From contig JAAESX010000131.1 in the NCBI GenBank assembly GCA_024228935.1, positions 104,291-168,290 on the forward strand: a DNA stretch of 64,000 nucleotides, in the 5' to 3' direction. The notes beneath the pieces were generated by a model. That model saw nothing but the letters and a program-made list of their open reading frames with translations, was not told the origin of the DNA and did no database searches. Of this stretch, positions 9,580-16,193 are shown piece by piece. The stretch is from Pseudomonadota bacterium. Its GTDB lineage: Bacteria; Myxococcota_A; UBA796; CAJQPC01. Both the position numbers and the translations under genes were made by a program. Within the stretch, counting starts at the first letter, position 1; every line of letters starts with the position of its first letter.

Positions 9580-11598
9580 ATGAGTGAACGCATCTGGCGC
9601 CCAGGAATCGTGGCGGTCCTCGTCGTCGCGGCGCTGACCCGCCTGTCGCGGCCCGCGAGCCACTTCGCCGACGGGCTCTTCATCCCACGAGACGCCGACT
9701 CGGCGTACCACCTGCGGCGCGTTCTCTCCTTTTTCGAACACCCACCGTGGCCCTCGGTCTGGGACCCTTTTCTCGGCTTCCCCGAGGGGGCTCCTGTTCC
9801 CTGGGCGCCGGGCTGGGACGCCTACCTGGCCATCGTCGGTTGGATGTTCGGCGGGTTCTCGCACGAGACGTTCGGCTTCCAGGTCGGGGTCGCCACGGGC
9901 GGGCTGCTCGTCGCCTTGATCACGTGCGCGATCGCGGCGGACCTCGGTCGCCGGTTGTTCGGTACCTGGCCTGGGCTCGGAGCCGGGTTGTTCCTGGCCC
10001 TGTCGCCGATGCACATCGCGGCGACCCAGTTCGCCTGCCTGGATCACAACCCCGCCGAAGGACTCTTCCTGCTGGGTCTGACTGCCGAGGCCGCGCGAGA
10101 GCGACCGCGGTGGTGGGCCATCGGCATGCTCGCCGCGGGCGCGTGTCTCGCCTGGGTCGGGGGCTTGCTGTACGCCGCGCTGGGCATGGGCGCCCTCTGC
10201 CTGGTCGGGCTGATGAGGAAGGACACGCCGTGGTCGACCATCGGCGGCTTCGCGTTCGGCGCCGCCATCCTCGCTCCGCCGGCGATCGCGATGGGCGTCG
10301 CGAGCGGGACGCCATTCACGTATGCCTACCTGTCGGGCTTCCACCCCGCGATGCTGGCCATCCTGACGGCCGGGGCGGCCTGGCTCTTCGCCTTGAAGGC
10401 GTACCCGGAGCGGCGGCTCGTCCTCGGCGGAGTGGGCACCGTGGTCTGCATCGTGGCGGGCATCGCCATCGCGCCGTCGGTGTACACGGGGCTGACCGAG
10501 TGGCTCCTGACCGAGGACCCCTGGCTCGACACGGTCCAGGAGATGCAGCCGTTCCTCGGCGCGGGCCTGCTGGCCCCCAAGACCTGGCAGCGCATGGTCA
10601 TCGTCCTGTCCTGGGCGTCGCCGCTGTTGCCGGTGATGGTCGGGGCCTTGGGCTGGCTGGCGTGGAAGGAGCGTCGAATCGACCTCGTCCCGCTGGTCGC
10701 CGTGACCGCGGGCACCACGGGGCTCCTGTTGCTGCAGTTCCGGTTCGGTTGGACGCTCGCGCCGCTGCTCGGGGTGGTCGTGGCCGGTGCGTTCTCGCGG
10801 CTCCCCATCCGGTCCTGGCTCGTCGTCCCGCTCGTGTTCGCCGTGAACCTGCACTCGCCCGGCGTGCTCGAGTCCGCGTGGGTGAACCCCAAGTCGCGGC
10901 GCGCCCAGCGGCCCCATCGGTTCGAGGCCTACCTGTGGATCCGGGAGAACACGCCTGCCGTCGACGCTGAGGCGCCCGAGTACGGCGTGCTCTCGAGCTG
11001 GGACCATGGCCACTGGCTGTCGAGCCTGTCCCAGCGGCCCGAGTACATCGGCCACTTCGGCACCTACGCCGGCGGCGTCCCCCGGTACCTGGCGACGCAG
11101 GCCATGTACGACACCGACGAGGACGGGCTGCTCGAGCTGATGGACCGCGACCGCCTCCGCTACCTGGTCGCCGAGGACCAGGAGCTCACAGGTCGGGCGC
11201 TCCAGCCTCTGATGTACGGAGGCGACTTCGCGGTGACGCGGCTGCGTGCCGTGTTCGCCTCGTCGGTGGACCCACAGTTCGACGCACCGGGGGCCTGGGT
11301 CTACGAGCGGGTCGAGGGGGTCACGCTCGGCGGGACGGCCGAGGACGGCCAGGTCATCACGGTCCGCGTGATGCTCAACGTCGCCGGGAACGAGCATCCC
11401 TGGCGGACGCGCGTGGTGGCCGAGGGCGGCACCTGGCGCGCCCGGGTGCCGTATTGGAACGGCGACGACGGGCCGATCGGGACGGGAAAGCGAACCGTCG
11501 TGTACGTCGGCGAGACCCCGCAGGGCGCTCTGGTGATCTCGGAGGAGGACGTCCGCACCGGAGCGCACTACGACCTGAGCGTTGCTGCTGGAGACTGA
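9580..11598 (+). CDS. STT3/PglB/AglB-like oligosaccharyltransferase
   Basis: 672-residue polytopic membrane protein with about eleven hydrophobic segments in residues 1-430 and a soluble C-terminal domain. Features of the GT66 family are visible. A 'RDADSAYH' motif in the first external loop supplies the DxD-type acidic pair (D38, D40). 'DHNPAEG' near residue 155 resembles the DxHxxE motif of archaeal and eukaryotic enzymes. 'SSWDHGHW' near residue 475 matches the WWDYG acceptor-recognition motif. Such enzymes move glycans from a polyprenyl carrier to Asn of exported proteins. The divergent GT2 enzyme is a plausible carrier-sugar synthase. The terminal 20 bases overlap or touch the next gene. 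Function is inferred from motifs only. Confidence 0.78.
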   Translation: MSERIWRPGIVAVLVVAALTRLSRPASHFADGLFIPRDADSAYHLRRVLSFFEHPPWPSVWDPFLGFPEGAPVPWAPGWDAYLAIVGWMFGGFSHETFGFQVGVATGGLLVALITCAIAADLGRRLFGTWPGLGAGLFLALSPMHIAATQFACLDHNPAEGLFLLGLTAEAARERPRWWAIGMLAAGACLAWVGGLLYAALGMGALCLVGLMRKDTPWSTIGGFAFGAAILAPPAIAMGVASGTPFTYAYLSGFHPAMLAILTAGAAWLFALKAYPERRLVLGGVGTVVCIVAGIAIAPSVYTGLTEWLLTEDPWLDTVQEMQPFLGAGLLAPKTWQRMVIVLSWASPLLPVMVGALGWLAWKERRIDLVPLVAVTAGTTGLLLLQFRFGWTLAPLLGVVVAGAFSRLPIRSWLVVPLVFAVNLHSPGVLESAWVNPKSRRAQRPHRFEAYLWIRENTPAVDAEAPEYGVLSSWDHGHWLSSLSQRPEYIGHFGTYAGGVPRYLATQAMYDTDEDGLLELMDRDRLRYLVAEDQELTGRALQPLMYGGDFAVTRLRAVFASSVDPQFDAPGAWVYERVEGVTLGGTAEDGQVITVRVMLNVAGNEHPWRTRVVAEGGTWRARVPYWNGDDGPIGTGKRTVVYVGETPQGALVISEEDVRTGAHYDLSVAAGD

Positions 11599-12406
11599 CG
11601 TGCTGGTCCTGGACTTCGATGGAACGATGACGGACGCCGAGGCCGAGGGCGGCCCCTACCGGGCGGGCTACCTGGCGGATCTGGCGACCCTGTGCGGCGT
11701 CGACAGCGTCGAGGAGCTGGCGGTCGGTTTCGAGGCCGAGGTCGCGGCGAACCCGGACGCGTACGGCTGGATGTTCGGCGGCACCATCGTCGCCCCGGCC
11801 GTCGTGGACCCGTACCTGCGGGTCATGCCCGTGGCGCGGAAGATCCTCGACCACTTCGGCGTGTTCACGTCGCCCGACGAGCGGGACCGGCTGTTGGACG
11901 GGATCCTCTACAAGTACAACTACCCGAAGACCCTGAACGTCTTCCGGGACGGCGCGTACGAGGTGCTCTCCGGGCTCGAGGGCCAGCCCGTCTACGTGGT
12001 CACCAACTCGCACACCGACGCCGTGCGCGAGAAGCTCGCCGACCTGGGCTGTGACTGGCTCGTCCCGCGGGTGTTCGGCCGAGCCAAGAAGTACGTCATC
12101 GACGACGGCTTCGAGGCGCTGCCCGCGTCCATGGCGCTGCCCGGCCTCTCGCGTCCGGTCCTGTTGCGACGCAAGCTCTACTTCGACGTGCTGCAGATGC
12201 TGCTCGAGCGCGAGGGCCAGGGCTGGGACGAGCTTCTCGTGGTCGGCGACATCTTCGAGCTCGACCTGTGCGTCCCGTTCGCCCAGGGCGCGCGCGTCGG
12301 GCTGGTGACCAACCCGTTCACCCCTGGGTACGAGAAGGACTTCCTCGCCAGCCAGGAGCGCGGCTTCCTCATCGAGGACATCCGGCAGATCCCGGGCCTG
12401 CTCTGA
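11582..12406 (+). CDS. HAD-superfamily hydrolase
   Basis: About 274 residues. Motif I is 'VLDFDGTMTD' with nucleophile and general-acid Asps, motif II is 'VVTNSHTD', a Lys occurs in 'RAKKYVIDD', and motif IV is 'LLVVGDIFELDL'. This is a phosphatase-type HAD fold with a helical cap between motifs I and II (about residues 25-115). Start choice is uncertain: TTG 11582 overlaps the end of the STT3-like gene, while GTG 11600, two bases after that stop, would give MLVLDFDGT and is equally plausible. The substrate is unknown. It is tightly packed between the STT3-like and GNAT genes. Confidence 0.85.
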   Translation: MLLETDVLVLDFDGTMTDAEAEGGPYRAGYLADLATLCGVDSVEELAVGFEAEVAANPDAYGWMFGGTIVAPAVVDPYLRVMPVARKILDHFGVFTSPDERDRLLDGILYKYNYPKTLNVFRDGAYEVLSGLEGQPVYVVTNSHTDAVREKLADLGCDWLVPRVFGRAKKYVIDDGFEALPASMALPGLSRPVLLRRKLYFDVLQMLLEREGQGWDELLVVGDIFELDLCVPFAQGARVGLVTNPFTPGYEKDFLASQERGFLIEDIRQIPGLL

Positions 12407-12411
12407 CTCCA

Positions 12412-12912
12412 GTGGTCGGGAGCCGGCAGCTGGCGGACGGGGACTCGCTCGAGGACCTGACCGGGCTGCTGCACCGGGCCTACGGCGCGCTCGCCGCGGA
12501 CGGCATGCACTACTGGGCCTCGCACCAGTCGGTCGAGGACACCCGCGAGCGCTGCGCGGAAGGGGAGACCTGGGTCGCCGAGCGAGAGGGTCGCCTGGTC
12601 GGCACCGTCACGCTGGTCCGGCACGGCAAGGGCTGTCCGCTGTACGAGCGGGCCGATGTCGCCAAGTTCGGGCAGTTCGCCGTGGACCCGGCGGTCCAGG
12701 GACGGGGCGTCGGGGCGGCGCTGATGACCCGCGTCGAGCAGCGAGCCGCCGAGCTGGGCGCGAGCGTCCTGGCCTGCGACACCTCCGAGCACGCCACGAG
12801 CCTCATCACGATGTACCAGCGCCGTGGCTACCGGCTGGTGGGCAACGTCGACTGGCGGCCGGACGTCAACTACCTCTCCGTGCTGCTGCGCCTCGAGCTG
12901 AACGTCTCGTAG
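12412..12912 (+). CDS. GNAT-family N-acetyltransferase
   Basis: 166 residues starting at GTG 12412, five bases after the HAD gene stop. The acetyl-CoA binding motif A reads 'FAVDPAVQGRGVGAALM' (V-x-P-x-x-Q-x-x-G-x-G), followed by a typical motif B, 'MYQRRGYRLVG'. The 'HYWASHQSVEDTRERC' segment near the N-terminus may shape the acceptor site. The acceptor is unknown. It overlaps the macrodomain gene on the other strand by 43 bases at the 3' ends. It is probably co-transcribed with the HAD gene. Confidence 0.9.
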   Translation: MVGSRQLADGDSLEDLTGLLHRAYGALAADGMHYWASHQSVEDTRERCAEGETWVAEREGRLVGTVTLVRHGKGCPLYERADVAKFGQFAVDPAVQGRGVGAALMTRVEQRAAELGASVLACDTSEHATSLITMYQRRGYRLVGNVDWRPDVNYLSVLLRLELNVS

Positions 12913-13385
12913 ATCGCCTGGCCGAAGAGCACGAAGCGGACCTCGTCCAGGGCCTGGCCGTGCTCCCGGACCGTCCGAATGGCGACGTCCGCCGCCTGGT
13001 CGTGGGGGTAGCCGTACGCCCCGCAGCTGATGGCGGGGAAGGCGACCGTTCGCAGTCCGTTCTCGACCGCCAGGGCCAGCGCGGATCGGTGGGCGCGAGC
13101 CAGGGTCGCTGCCGGGTCGGGGTCGTTCCGGAAGATCGGACCCACGGTGTGGATGAGGTGTCGCGCGGGCAGGTCGAACCCGGGGGTGATTCGGGCCTCG
13201 CCCGGGGGACAGCGAATGCCGTGCTTTCGCGGGAAGCGTCGACAGGCCTCGACGAGATCCCGGCCGGCCGCGCGGTGGATGGCGCCGTCCACGCCGCCTC
13301 CGCCCAGCATCATCGAGTTGGCGGCATTGACGATGGCATCGACGTCCTGGGTGGTCAGGTCGCCGCGGATGCAGGTGATCTCCAT
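12870..13385 (-). CDS. macrodomain protein (ADP-ribose/O-acetyl-ADP-ribose hydrolase-like)
   Basis: 171 residues forming one complete macrodomain of the YmdB/MacroD type. 'CIRGDLTTQDVDAIVNAAN' and 'LGGGGVDGAIHRAAG' build the ADP-ribose pocket, 'HLIHTVGPIF' and 'VAFPAISCGAYGYP' complete it. These enzymes remove ADP-ribose from proteins or nucleic acids, or deacetylate O-acetyl-ADP-ribose. The start codon at 13385 has a TAGAAT box 6 nt upstream and no Shine-Dalgarno, which suggests a leaderless mRNA. Divergent from the alkane hydroxylase gene; its 3' end overlaps the GNAT gene. Confidence 0.95.
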   Translation of the reverse strand: MEITCIRGDLTTQDVDAIVNAANSMMLGGGGVDGAIHRAAGRDLVEACRRFPRKHGIRCPPGEARITPGFDLPARHLIHTVGPIFRNDPDPAATLARAHRSALALAVENGLRTVAFPAISCGAYGYPHDQAADVAIRTVREHGQALDEVRFVLFGQAIYETFSSRRSSTER

Positions 13386-13391
13386 TCGCGG

Positions 13392-13397
13392 ATTCTA
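13392..13397 (-). promoter_or_regulatory. candidate -10 box TAGAAT, macrodomain gene
   Basis: On the minus strand TAGAAT lies exactly 6 nt before the ATG at 13385. The usual -10 to start-site distance would place the RNA start at the A of the ATG. Confidence 0.45.
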
Positions 13398-13398
13398 C

Positions 13399-13427
13399 TT
13401 GCGAGCCCCGATCTCATCTTTTATAAA
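13399..13427 (+). promoter_or_regulatory. sigma-70-type promoter of the alkane hydroxylase gene
   Basis: TTGCGA (13399-13404), 17 nt, then TATAAA (13422-13427). Spacing is ideal, and the AT-rich stretch stands out in a GC-rich background. The same TTGCGA-17-TATA layout occurs at 45463-45491. Confidence 0.6.
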
Positions 13428-13446
13428 ACAAACGTTCGATATAAAA
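13419..13446 (+). promoter_or_regulatory. inverted repeat over the -10/start region, candidate TetR operator
   Basis: TTTTATA (13419-13425) and TATAAAA (13440-13446) are perfect inverted copies 14 nt apart, with AACGTT between them. They cover the -10 and the expected RNA start of the hydroxylase promoter, where a repressor would act. A TetR-family gene lies immediately downstream of the hydroxylase, making self-contained control likely. Inference only. Confidence 0.45.
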
Positions 13447-13468
13447 CTCACTACATTGGAGCGAGCCG

Positions 13469-14533
13469 ATGTCCCTCAAGGTCTACGCCAGCGTCCTGAT
13501 CTTTCCTGTCCTCGCGGCCATCGGCCTGTGGATGGGTGGCCTCGTGGTCTGGCTCCTGCCGATCATCGCGTTCATCAGCATCCCCCTCGCCGAGCTCGCC
13601 GTGAAGCCGGTGACTGAGAACATGAGCGCCGAAGAGGAGAAGGCGCGCCGCGAGAACTCGGCGCCGTTCGACCGACTGATCTGGGCGTTCGTCCCGATCC
13701 TCTGGTCGCTCATCCTGCTCTTCCTGTTCCGCTTCGAGAGCTTCGTGCTCGGCCACGAGCTGATCGGCGCCATCTTCACGCTCGGCATCGTCTGCGGGAC
13801 CTTCGGCATCAACGTCGGCCACGAGCTCGGCCACCGCCGGACGAAGTTCGAACAGCACCTGTCGAAGGCGGCGCTGATCGGCTCGCTCTACGTGCACTTC
13901 TTCATCGAGCACAACCGCGGTCACCACGCCAAGGTCAGCACGCCCGAGGACCCCGCGTCCTCGCCCAAGGGCCGGACCGTCTACGAGCACTGGCTCCGGT
14001 CCGTGCCGGGAACCTGGCTCGAGGCCTGGAACCTCGAGAAGGCTCGGCTGCAGAAGAAGGGAATCTCCCCCTGGAGCCTGCAGAACGAGCACATCCAGCT
14101 CCAGCTCGTCCAGGCCGCGGTCGTCGGCACGATGATCGTCGCGTTCGGACCGGCGGCCACGCTCGGCTTCGCGGGCGCCGCGACCGTCGGCTTCCTGCTG
14201 CTCGAGACCATCAACTACGTCGAGCACTACGGCCTGGAGCGGAACAAGAAGGACAACGGCAAGTACGAGCGCGTCCAGCCCATCCACAGCTGGAACAGCG
14301 ACCACCCCATCGGTCGCGCGGTGCTCTTCGATCTGTCGCGCCACAGCGACCACCACGCCAACCCCGGCCGGCCGTACCACGTGCTGCGCAGCTTCCCGGA
14401 GGCCCCCCAGTTCCCGACCGGGTACCCGGGCATGGTGCTGCTCGCGACGTGTCCGCCGCTGTTCTTCAAGGTGATGGACCCGCTGGTCGACCACTGGCAG
14501 TCCAAGCACGTCGACGAGCGGGCCGCTGCCTAA
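13469..14533 (+). CDS. alkB: alkane 1-monooxygenase (AlkB-type membrane di-iron hydroxylase)
   Basis: 354 residues with about five or six membrane segments. The diagnostic His boxes are present: HELGH (118-122), EHNRGHH (147-153) and RHSDHH (291-296). The family signature NYVEHYGL (249-256) separates alkane hydroxylases from fatty-acid desaturases. It inserts oxygen at the terminal carbon of medium-chain alkanes using electrons from rubredoxin; no rubredoxin gene is in the window. It is somewhat shorter than the roughly 400 residues of Pseudomonas AlkB. GGAG lies 7 nt before the ATG. A clear promoter with an inverted repeat precedes it, and a TetR gene overlaps its 3' end. Confidence 0.93.
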   Translation: MSLKVYASVLIFPVLAAIGLWMGGLVVWLLPIIAFISIPLAELAVKPVTENMSAEEEKARRENSAPFDRLIWAFVPILWSLILLFLFRFESFVLGHELIGAIFTLGIVCGTFGINVGHELGHRRTKFEQHLSKAALIGSLYVHFFIEHNRGHHAKVSTPEDPASSPKGRTVYEHWLRSVPGTWLEAWNLEKARLQKKGISPWSLQNEHIQLQLVQAAVVGTMIVAFGPAATLGFAGAATVGFLLLETINYVEHYGLERNKKDNGKYERVQPIHSWNSDHPIGRAVLFDLSRHSDHHANPGRPYHVLRSFPEAPQFPTGYPGMVLLATCPPLFFKVMDPLVDHWQSKHVDERAAA

Positions 14534-15050
14534 GGTCGTCGATCCGGAGGCGGAGCGCGCCGCCATCCTCGAGGCCTTGTTCGGAGTCTTCTCCGAGCAG
14601 GGCTTCGGCTCGGTTCGGATGCGCCAGCTCGCGAAGACCGCGGGCATCAGCATCGGGAAGCTCTACCACTACTTCCCGGACAAGCGGGCGCTCGCGGACC
14701 GGCTGTTCGTGCACGTCGGCGGCCAGATGATCGCCGACGCCGTGGCGACCATCTCGCCAGGGGAGACCGCCCGGGACCGGCTCGGCAAGCTGTCGGACTT
14801 CGTCGAGCGGCAGTCCTCACGCCTCAGCGCCACGCTGATGCTGGCGCTCGATCACCGACGTCTCCACCCGGACGAGCACGTCACCCGCGACTCGCTCCGG
14901 GCCTACCGGGCGGCGCTCACCGAGAACGTCGGCGTCGACGACGAGATCCTGTTCTCGGCGCTGCTCGGGATGATGGTGCGGCACCAGCTGGACCCCGAGG
15001 ACCTCGACCTTGAGGCCCACCGCGCCTGGTTGGACTCACTCGCCGACTGA
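14526..15050 (+). CDS. TetR-family regulator, probably with a CTG start
   Basis: The helix-turn-helix is clear ('MRQLAKTAGISIGKLYHYFPDK'), followed by a helical ligand-binding domain. The only ordinary start codon in frame is TTG 14577, but that would cut away the first helix. In-frame sequence continues upstream, and CTG 14526 would give a typical TetR opening (MPKVVDPEAERAAILEALF), making 174 residues and overlapping the alkB stop by 8 bases. I prefer that start, though CTG initiation is rare. It probably represses the alkane hydroxylase operon through the inverted repeat at 13419-13446. Confidence 0.75.
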   Translation: MPKVVDPEAERAAILEALFGVFSEQGFGSVRMRQLAKTAGISIGKLYHYFPDKRALADRLFVHVGGQMIADAVATISPGETARDRLGKLSDFVERQSSRLSATLMLALDHRRLHPDEHVTRDSLRAYRAALTENVGVDDEILFSALLGMMVRHQLDPEDLDLEAHRAWLDSLAD

Positions 15051-15054
15051 GAGA

Positions 15055-15087
15055 GGCCCAGACGAGATCTGGCCGATTCCGCCTTTT
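15055..15087 (+). terminator. possible intrinsic terminator after the alkB-tetR pair
   Basis: GGCCCAGA (15055-15062) can pair with TCTGGCC (15068-15074) with one bulged C and a 5 nt loop. TTTT follows only nine bases later (15084-15087), so this is a weak terminator at best. Confidence 0.3.
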
Positions 15088-15132
15088 CAAAGGTGGGATC
15101 CGTGGACAGGTTCTCGTCAGGAGGTTCCCCGA

Positions 15133-15471
15133 ATGGCGTACATCTCCCCCGAGATCGGCATTCAGCTTCGACGCGCAGTGGTCAAGGGCCAGAAGCGCAT
15201 GGAGGCTCGGCGCGAGGCCATCAAGCAGCGCTGGGACGAGCGCCCCACCGTCGACGAGGGCCCGATGGACGCGCTCGCCTGTCCGCGGTGCCTGAGCCTG
15301 TACGAGCTCGGCAGCTCCTGCCCGGACTGCGACGTCGACCTGGTGCCCCGGGGCATGGGCGACCTGTCCGTGCCGCCGCCTCCGCCGCGTCGGATGGTCG
15401 CGCAGATCGTCGCCTCGATCGGCCTGTTGTTCGGGTCCATCGGCCTGTATGCGTGGCTCGCGACGATGTGA
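15133..15471 (+). CDS. small zinc-ribbon membrane protein
   Basis: 112 residues. The ATG at 15133 has a perfect AGGAGG 8 nt upstream, one of the strongest ribosome sites in the window. A basic amphipathic N-terminal part (residues 1-45) is followed by a zinc ribbon, 'CPRCLSLYELGSSCPDCDVDL' with CxxC pairs, a Pro-rich hinge (PPPPPRR), and one C-terminal membrane segment of about 20 residues. It is probably tail-anchored with the ribbon in the cytoplasm. No family name is recognised; a similar ribbon-plus-membrane plan occurs in the gene at 41890. Confidence 0.85.
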   Translation: MAYISPEIGIQLRRAVVKGQKRMEARREAIKQRWDERPTVDEGPMDALACPRCLSLYELGSSCPDCDVDLVPRGMGDLSVPPPPPRRMVAQIVASIGLLFGSIGLYAWLATM

Positions 15472-15484
15472 CAGGCATGGAGCC

Positions 15485-16167
15485 ATGCTGTTCCTGCTGA
15501 CCGTGTGTCCCGCCCCCGAGCTCGAGCCCGTCGAGACCCACGTCGTGACCGTCAAGGTCCGTGTCCTGCCCACCGCGGGCTGGGACCCCGTCGCGATGGA
15601 TGCCGAAGTCGAGTGGTTCCAGGACGGTGTGCTGGTCGGCACGGACGAACAGGACTTCGCCGAGCCGACGGTGGTCGACGACGCCGGGTCGGTCATCCCG
15701 ATGCGGCGGCTGGCGTTCCACGACTACGAGCACGGCTGGGCCGCAGCCGATGGGTTCGAGCCCGGCAGCTACCTGGTCACCGAGCTCGCCGGCGAGTCGA
15801 TCGACCCCGTCGGCTTCGAGGTGAGCGACATCGGCCAGGTGCCCTCGACCTTCGAGGTCGGCGACTCGATCACGCAGACGGCGACTTGGAGATCTGCGAT
15901 CTGGTCGCGTCGATCGGCGTTGCGTGCGAGCCGTGTCCGGACGGCCAGCTCGAGTGCCTGCCCCTGGCGCTCCGCGCGTCGCACATGAGCGCCATCACAC
16001 CCCTCGACCCGCTGCCGAACTGCGGCGCCGACCTGTCCGATCCGGACGACCCCGAGCTCTCCTTCGAGTGGAACCTGAAGATCTGCTCGTTCACGGCCCT
16101 CCCCGCGACGCTCGGACCGCTGGCCTGGCTGGCCCTGGCGCTGACCCGGCGGCGACGCACGCGATAA
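15485..16167 (+). pseudogene. secreted protein gene broken by a -1 frameshift near 15880
   Basis: The first part starts at ATG 15485 with MLFLLTVC, a very short lipoprotein-type signal, and continues in one frame to about 15880 (ending VGDSITQT). The sensible sequence then continues one frame back as GDLEICDLVASIGVACEPC and runs to a TAA at 16167. If not shifted, the first frame stops at 15988 with Arg/Ser-rich nonsense. The restored protein would be about 226 residues with a Cys-rich C-terminal part and a tail 'LGPLAWLALALTRRRRTR', a hydrophobic segment plus Arg cluster like MYXO-CTERM anchors. One lost G in a G run explains it. It could be a real mutation or a sequencing error. Confidence 0.7.
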
Positions 16168-16172
16168 GGCAG

Positions 16173-16192
16173 CCAGACCTGCGGAGGTCTGG
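16173..16192 (+). promoter_or_regulatory. hairpin covering the icmF ribosome-binding site
   Basis: A perfect 8 bp inverted repeat, CCAGACCT-GCGG-AGGTCTGG, ends one base before the icmF ATG at 16194. The Shine-Dalgarno GGAGG spans the loop and the 3' arm, so the folded RNA would hide it. It could be an RNA switch, a protein site or a remnant terminator (there is no T run). Confidence 0.55.
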
Positions 16193-16193
16193 C

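Noticed and set aside
14577..15050. TetR start at TTG 14577
   Set aside because: It would truncate the first DNA-binding-domain helix, while upstream in-frame sequence matches the family's N-terminus from CTG 14526.
15870..15890. Programmed -1 ribosomal frameshift
   Set aside because: No X-XXY-YYZ slippery sequence and no strong downstream structure; a plain single-base loss explains it.
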